This document shows, in pieces, positions 62,779-63,383 of a DNA stretch of 63,383 nt; the first letter of the stretch is position 1; each line of letters opens with the position of its first letter. The DNA is from Fusibacillus kribbianus (GTDB lineage Bacteria > Bacillota > Clostridia > Lachnospirales > Lachnospiraceae). The stretch covers positions 1 through 63,383 of the forward strand of contig NZ_JASGBQ010000015.1 in the NCBI RefSeq assembly GCF_030053595.1. Direction: 5' to 3'. Below the pieces are notes generated by a model that saw only the letters and a list, made by a program, of their open reading frames with translations, had not been told where the DNA came from and made no database searches. A program made the position numbers and the translations under genes.

Positions 62779-62955
62779 TTAACCCCCAATCGATTTATCT
62801 TTCCAATAACCAACAAGGAACCTGCCAACGATCAGAAAGAGAGCAGCAGAACAAAGCAACATACCCAAGGAGACATCACCAACGACTTGACACCGGCTGA
62901 GAAAATCCACAAAAGAAGCCATAAAAGTGAAAAACCAATTCACAAATTCAAGCAT
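62779..62955 (-). CDS. 58-aa phage membrane protein
   Basis: A 58-residue protein starting MLEFVNWFFTFMASFVDFLS with a second hydrophobic helix (about 30-50) and ending in a charged WKDKSIGG. GGAG lies 6 nt before the ATG. Its start overlaps the preceding gene by 8 bp and it ends 1 bp before the 233-aa gene, so it belongs to the same translational chain. Confidence 0.65.
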   Translation of the reverse strand: MLEFVNWFFTFMASFVDFLSRCQVVGDVSLGMLLCSAALFLIVGRFLVGYWKDKSIGG

Positions 62956-63175
62956 CTGGAGCTCCTTTCTTGAGTATGAACCGGATCACGCAGCATGCAA
63001 GCAAAACACCAACAACAGCAAGAAGAAAATCCGGCAAAACATTCATAATTTCATATACAAACCCAATTGACTTAAAAAAATTTGCGATCATAGAAGCGAT
63101 ACCAGCAAAAGTATCGACAACAAAATCAATCACAGTAGATATAAAGTCGATAATTGTATCAAAGAACTTGAACAT
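62948..63175 (-). CDS. 75-aa phage membrane protein
   Basis: A 75-residue protein with an amphipathic first half (MFKFFDTIIDFISTVIDFVV) and a hydrophobic helix (about 45-69) ending in RFILKKGAPDA. GGAGG lies 7 nt before the ATG. The amphipathic-then-membrane plan is coat-like, similar to pVI or a divergent coat. It starts the clear part of the structural operon. Confidence 0.65.
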   Translation of the reverse strand: MFKFFDTIIDFISTVIDFVVDTFAGIASMIANFFKSIGFVYEIMNVLPDFLLAVVGVLLACCVIRFILKKGAPDA

Positions 63176-63177
63176 AA

Positions 63178-63252
63178 CTAACCTCCTCTATACCTGGATA
63201 TATAGTTAAAGATCATAAGACTGAAACCAACTAATAGAATAATTTTAAACAT
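63178..63252 (-). CDS. 24-aa phage peptide (tentative)
   Basis: A 24-codon frame, MFKIILLVGFSLMIFNYISR followed by YRGG, almost entirely a hydrophobic helix with a basic end. The final codons contain the ribosome binding site of the next gene. Its own site is weak (AGG). Similar tiny peptides exist in filamentous virions, but the evidence is thin. Confidence 0.35.
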   Translation of the reverse strand: MFKIILLVGFSLMIFNYISRYRGG

Positions 63253-63316
63253 ACCTAGGCTGTTATTGACCTCTTAAAATAGCGTAATAATGATTAGCTT
63301 GCGTGTCTCTGGATTG

Positions 63317-63344
63317 TTCTGTATACTGTCATCAGTTTACAGAA
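63317..63344. repeat. 28-bp near-perfect inverted repeat at the right side of the prophage
   Basis: The arms TTCTGTATACTG and CAGTTTACAGAA (12 bp, one mismatch) surround TCAT. It lies upstream of the structural operon. One arm resembles a Xer half-site (see findings). It may be an operator, a packaging hairpin or part of an attachment site. The rest of 63253-63383 holds no gene I can support. Confidence 0.6.
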
Positions 63345-63383
63345 AGAAAAAAGTCTCAGAGCACCTTCCCTGGAAAGTCGTGT

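Larger units (their letters stand above)
58364..63383. mobile_element. inovirus-like (filamentous phage) prophage, right end open
   Basis: About 5 kb of AT-rich DNA shows the filamentous phage plan: a rolling-circle initiator of the PF02486 type, a Zot/pI-type ATPase, many 24-75-aa membrane proteins including a tandem coat pair, a larger tail-anchored protein, a gpV-sized candidate and a divergent small repressor. Gene spacing is only a few bases and most genes have AGGAGG-type sites. No integrase, transposase or secretin is seen. Related elements have been reported from Firmicutes in surveys of cryptic inoviruses. Integration could be Xer-dependent, or the element could be episomal; the sequence does not decide. 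Confidence 0.85.

Overview
The window looks like a chromosome segment of a spore-forming, Gram-positive Clostridia, most likely Lachnospiraceae. The basis is gene content and order: spoIVA, yqfC/yqfD-phoH-ybeY, mutS-mutL-miaA followed by a methionine gamma-lyase-like gene, mreCD-PBP2-minCDE-rodA, sepF-ylmH-lspA, and a glmS gene led by a glmS ribozyme. Strong AGGAGG-type ribosome binding sites and compact operons with 4-bp ATGA overlaps fit. I see no rRNA, tRNA, IS element or CRISPR array.

Positions 1-58226 are ordinary chromosome. 1-2500 (minus) carries two transporters. 2649-6781 carries purine nucleoside phosphorylase, cardiolipin synthase and a GH2 glycosidase. A lone PTS IIC-like permease (minus) faces a DUF3048 lipoprotein, spoIVA, a membrane-anchored MutS-like ATPase and RNase HI. 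Then come an amidohydrolase (minus), a 47-aa membrane protein, alaS and rpsU, the sporulation/rRNA-maturation cluster yqfC-yqfD-phoH-ybeY, and a SpoVB/YtgP-type flippase. 22-38 kb holds two FAD enzymes, proline synthesis (proB, proA) interleaved with DUF896 and 5-formyl-THF cyclo-ligase, miaB, a C39-like peptidase, mutS, mutL, miaA and a PLP enzyme. 38-48 kb is the cell-shape and division block (radC, mreC, mreD, a 960-aa PBP2, minC, minD, minE, rodA, mgsA, a D,D-carboxypeptidase). 48-55 kb has an HlyD-like protein, sepF, ylmH, aroB, lspA, an RluD-type synthase and a cytidylate-kinase-like protein. glmS (minus) has a consensus promoter and a recognisable glmS ribozyme whose P1 hairpin is extended by three exact 10-bp repeats. 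An aldo/keto reductase ends the chromosomal part.

From about 58.36 kb to the window end the DNA becomes visibly AT-rich and the genes become tiny. This is an inovirus-like (filamentous phage) prophage. On the minus strand, in transcription order, it has a string of 24-75-aa membrane proteins, a 233-aa tail-anchored protein in the pIII-like position, two tandem near-duplicate major-coat candidates, a GC-rich hairpin, a Zot/pI-type assembly ATPase and a PF02486-type rolling-circle replication initiator. A probable double-strand origin hairpin lies directly upstream of the initiator. Beyond a divergent ribbon-helix-helix repressor and its phased operator array lie a small OB-like (gpV-like) candidate and a 71-aa protein. 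No integrase and no secretin are visible. A secretin would not be expected for a host with one membrane. The right end of the prophage is not resolved within the window.

The prophage is the most interesting part. Its replication origin, phased operator array, homopolymer-interrupted repressor gene and duplicated coat genes can each be tested separately.
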